The notes under the pieces: generated by a model | Told to the model about the DNA's origin: nothing | The model's input: the letters and a program-made list of their open reading frames with translations, nothing else | The model's database searches: none | In this document: positions 13,860-14,380 of the stretch, one piece after another | Position numbering within the stretch: the first letter of the stretch is position 1 | Layout: each line of letters begins with the position of its first letter | Origin: DATILI01 sp035476635 | GTDB lineage: Bacteria; Pseudomonadota; Gammaproteobacteria; Burkholderiales; Burkholderiaceae_C | Direction: 5' to 3' | Length of the DNA stretch: 14,380 bases | Assembly (NCBI GenBank): GCA_035476635.1 | Contig: DATILI010000347.1 | Location: 1-14,380 of the forward strand | Made by a program: the position numbers and the translations under genes

Positions 13860-14098
13860 GCAAAGGCGCGTGCGGGCAGGCGGCCGCGGCGCTTTCGCGA
13901 GGCGGTCGCTGCGCGACTTCCCTGCGATGCTCGATCACGTGGCCCGTCGCAAAACTCACTGCGTGCGCGTTGCGCACTCCGTTCAAACAGTTGCGACGAG
14001 TCAGATGACGAAGCGCGCTGCGCGCGCGGCCACGCGCTCTGCGCTTCTCGGCGCCTCGCAAAGGCGCGCCGCAGCCGCCTGCCCGCACGCGCCTTTGC
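13860..14098. repeat. 239-bp element with perfect 25-bp terminal inverted repeats
   Basis: Bases 13860-13884 (beginning GCAAAGGCGCGTGCGGG) are the exact reverse complement of 14074-14098. Matching stops sharply outward at both ends and continues inward with gaps for about 25 more bases (TTTCGCGAGG against TTTGCGAGG). The interior holds GTTCAAACAGTTGCGACGAG (13981-14000) and GC-rich alternating blocks. There is no coding sequence of protein-like composition. It may be a miniature inverted-repeat or palindromic element of the kind scattered between Comamonadaceae genes (from memory, unchecked), or the hairpin end of both neighbouring transcripts. No clear target-site duplication is seen. The flanks 13782-13859 (pcaD leader) and 14099-14217 show no gene or strong signal. 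Confidence 0.65.
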
Positions 14099-14217
14099 AG
14101 TGACGGTTGTTGTTGTTCGGCGAGAACGCCCCCCGGCCTCAACCTCGCCGCCAGCGGGTACCGCCTGTCGCGAACGCACGCAGAGCCTTCAACCGAACCT
14201 CTTCGGGGCTGCTTCAC

Positions 14218-14380
14218 CTAGTGCCCCAAGTACTGGTAAAGCTCGCGGCGCAGGCGCAGGAACTCCGGGTGCTCCTTGGTCGCGAGTTGGTTGCGTGGCT
14301 GCGCGAGCGGCACTTCGATCATCGCGGCCAGGCTGGGCTGGCCCGCGTCGCCGGCGATGTTGCGCAGCGCAATCACCCGG
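14218..14380 (-). CDS. C-terminus of a probable ABC-transporter ATP-binding protein (5' part outside window)
   Basis: Only the last 54 residues are visible, ending with TAG at 14218-14220. The sequence has VPLAQPRNQLATKEHPEFLR followed by LRRELYQYLGH. The pattern of a strand, then PRxQ, then PEFxxLRxxLY is typical of the C-terminal end of nitrate/sulfonate/taurine-type (SsuB/TauB-like) ABC ATPases. Walker and signature motifs would lie beyond the right edge, so the call rests on a short tail. Transcription runs towards the inverted-repeat element. Confidence 0.5.
   Translation of the reverse strand, partial: RVIALRNIAGDAGQPSLAAMIEVPLAQPRNQLATKEHPEFLRLRRELYQYLGH

Noticed and set aside
13860..14098. 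Integron attC site or CRISPR array
   Set aside because: No attC core sites or integrase, and just one pair of inverted arms with no repeated spacers.
14105..14118. GTT trinucleotide repeat
   Set aside because: Four units only; not distinguishable from chance.
14193..14206. CCGAA/TTCGG hairpin after the ABC gene as a terminator
   Set aside because: Only a 5-bp stem with no T-run after it; too weak to annotate.
13782..14217. Open frames of 60-146 codons across the inverted-repeat region
   Set aside because: Arg/Ala-rich composition with no domain pattern, and frames that span both repeat arms on both strands; treated as non-coding.

Overview
The window looks like a chromosomal segment of a high-GC betaproteobacterium, most likely Burkholderiales and Comamonadaceae-like (Acidovorax, Variovorax or Polaromonas type). 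This is inferred from codon and GC style, from ATGA-coupled catabolic operons with a tripartite TRAP transporter, and from the look of the intergenic repeat near the right end. No database search was possible.

Layout. On the left, on the minus strand, are the N-terminal 353 residues of a methyl-accepting chemotaxis protein with a dCache sensor (1-1059), a small exported protein with 11-residue repeats (1181-1525) and an alpha/beta hydrolase (1653-2492). Divergent from the hydrolase is a TetR-family regulator (2552-3232), which converges on a LysR-type regulator (3248-4198). The LysR gene is divergent from a six-gene plus-strand operon (4287-8611): a ketopantoate-reductase-family dehydrogenase, a VOC protein, a MaoC hydratase, a type III CoA-transferase, a shikimate-dehydrogenase-like protein and a divergent type II dehydroquinase-like protein. 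A second plus-strand block follows with its own probable promoter (8697-12560): TRAP subunits DctQ, DctM and DctP, then an NAD-type quinate/shikimate dehydrogenase. Converging on it from the right is a minus-strand pair, a PcaD-like 3-oxoadipate enol-lactonase and a canonical type II dehydroquinase (12568-13781). The right end holds a 239-bp element bounded by perfect 25-bp inverted repeats, and the C-terminus of a probable ABC-transporter ATPase (14218-14380).

How it may work together. The TRAP system probably imports a carboxylate. The QsuD-like dehydrogenase plus canonical AroQ could carry quinate or shikimate to 3-dehydroshikimate, and the PcaD-like enzyme belongs to the downstream beta-ketoadipate route. 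The main surprise is a second, sequence-divergent dehydrogenase/dehydroquinase pair. It is built into a CoA-dependent operon with a CoA-transferase and a MaoC hydratase. Catalytic residues are kept, but several substrate-pocket positions are changed. This suggests a parallel pathway for a quinate-like or shikimate-like, or other hydroxylated cyclic, acid that proceeds through CoA thioesters. The chemistry is inference. Two candidate TetR operators (at tetR and in the TRAP promoter spacer) and a phased LysR operator (before the CoA operon) suggest separate control of the two blocks.
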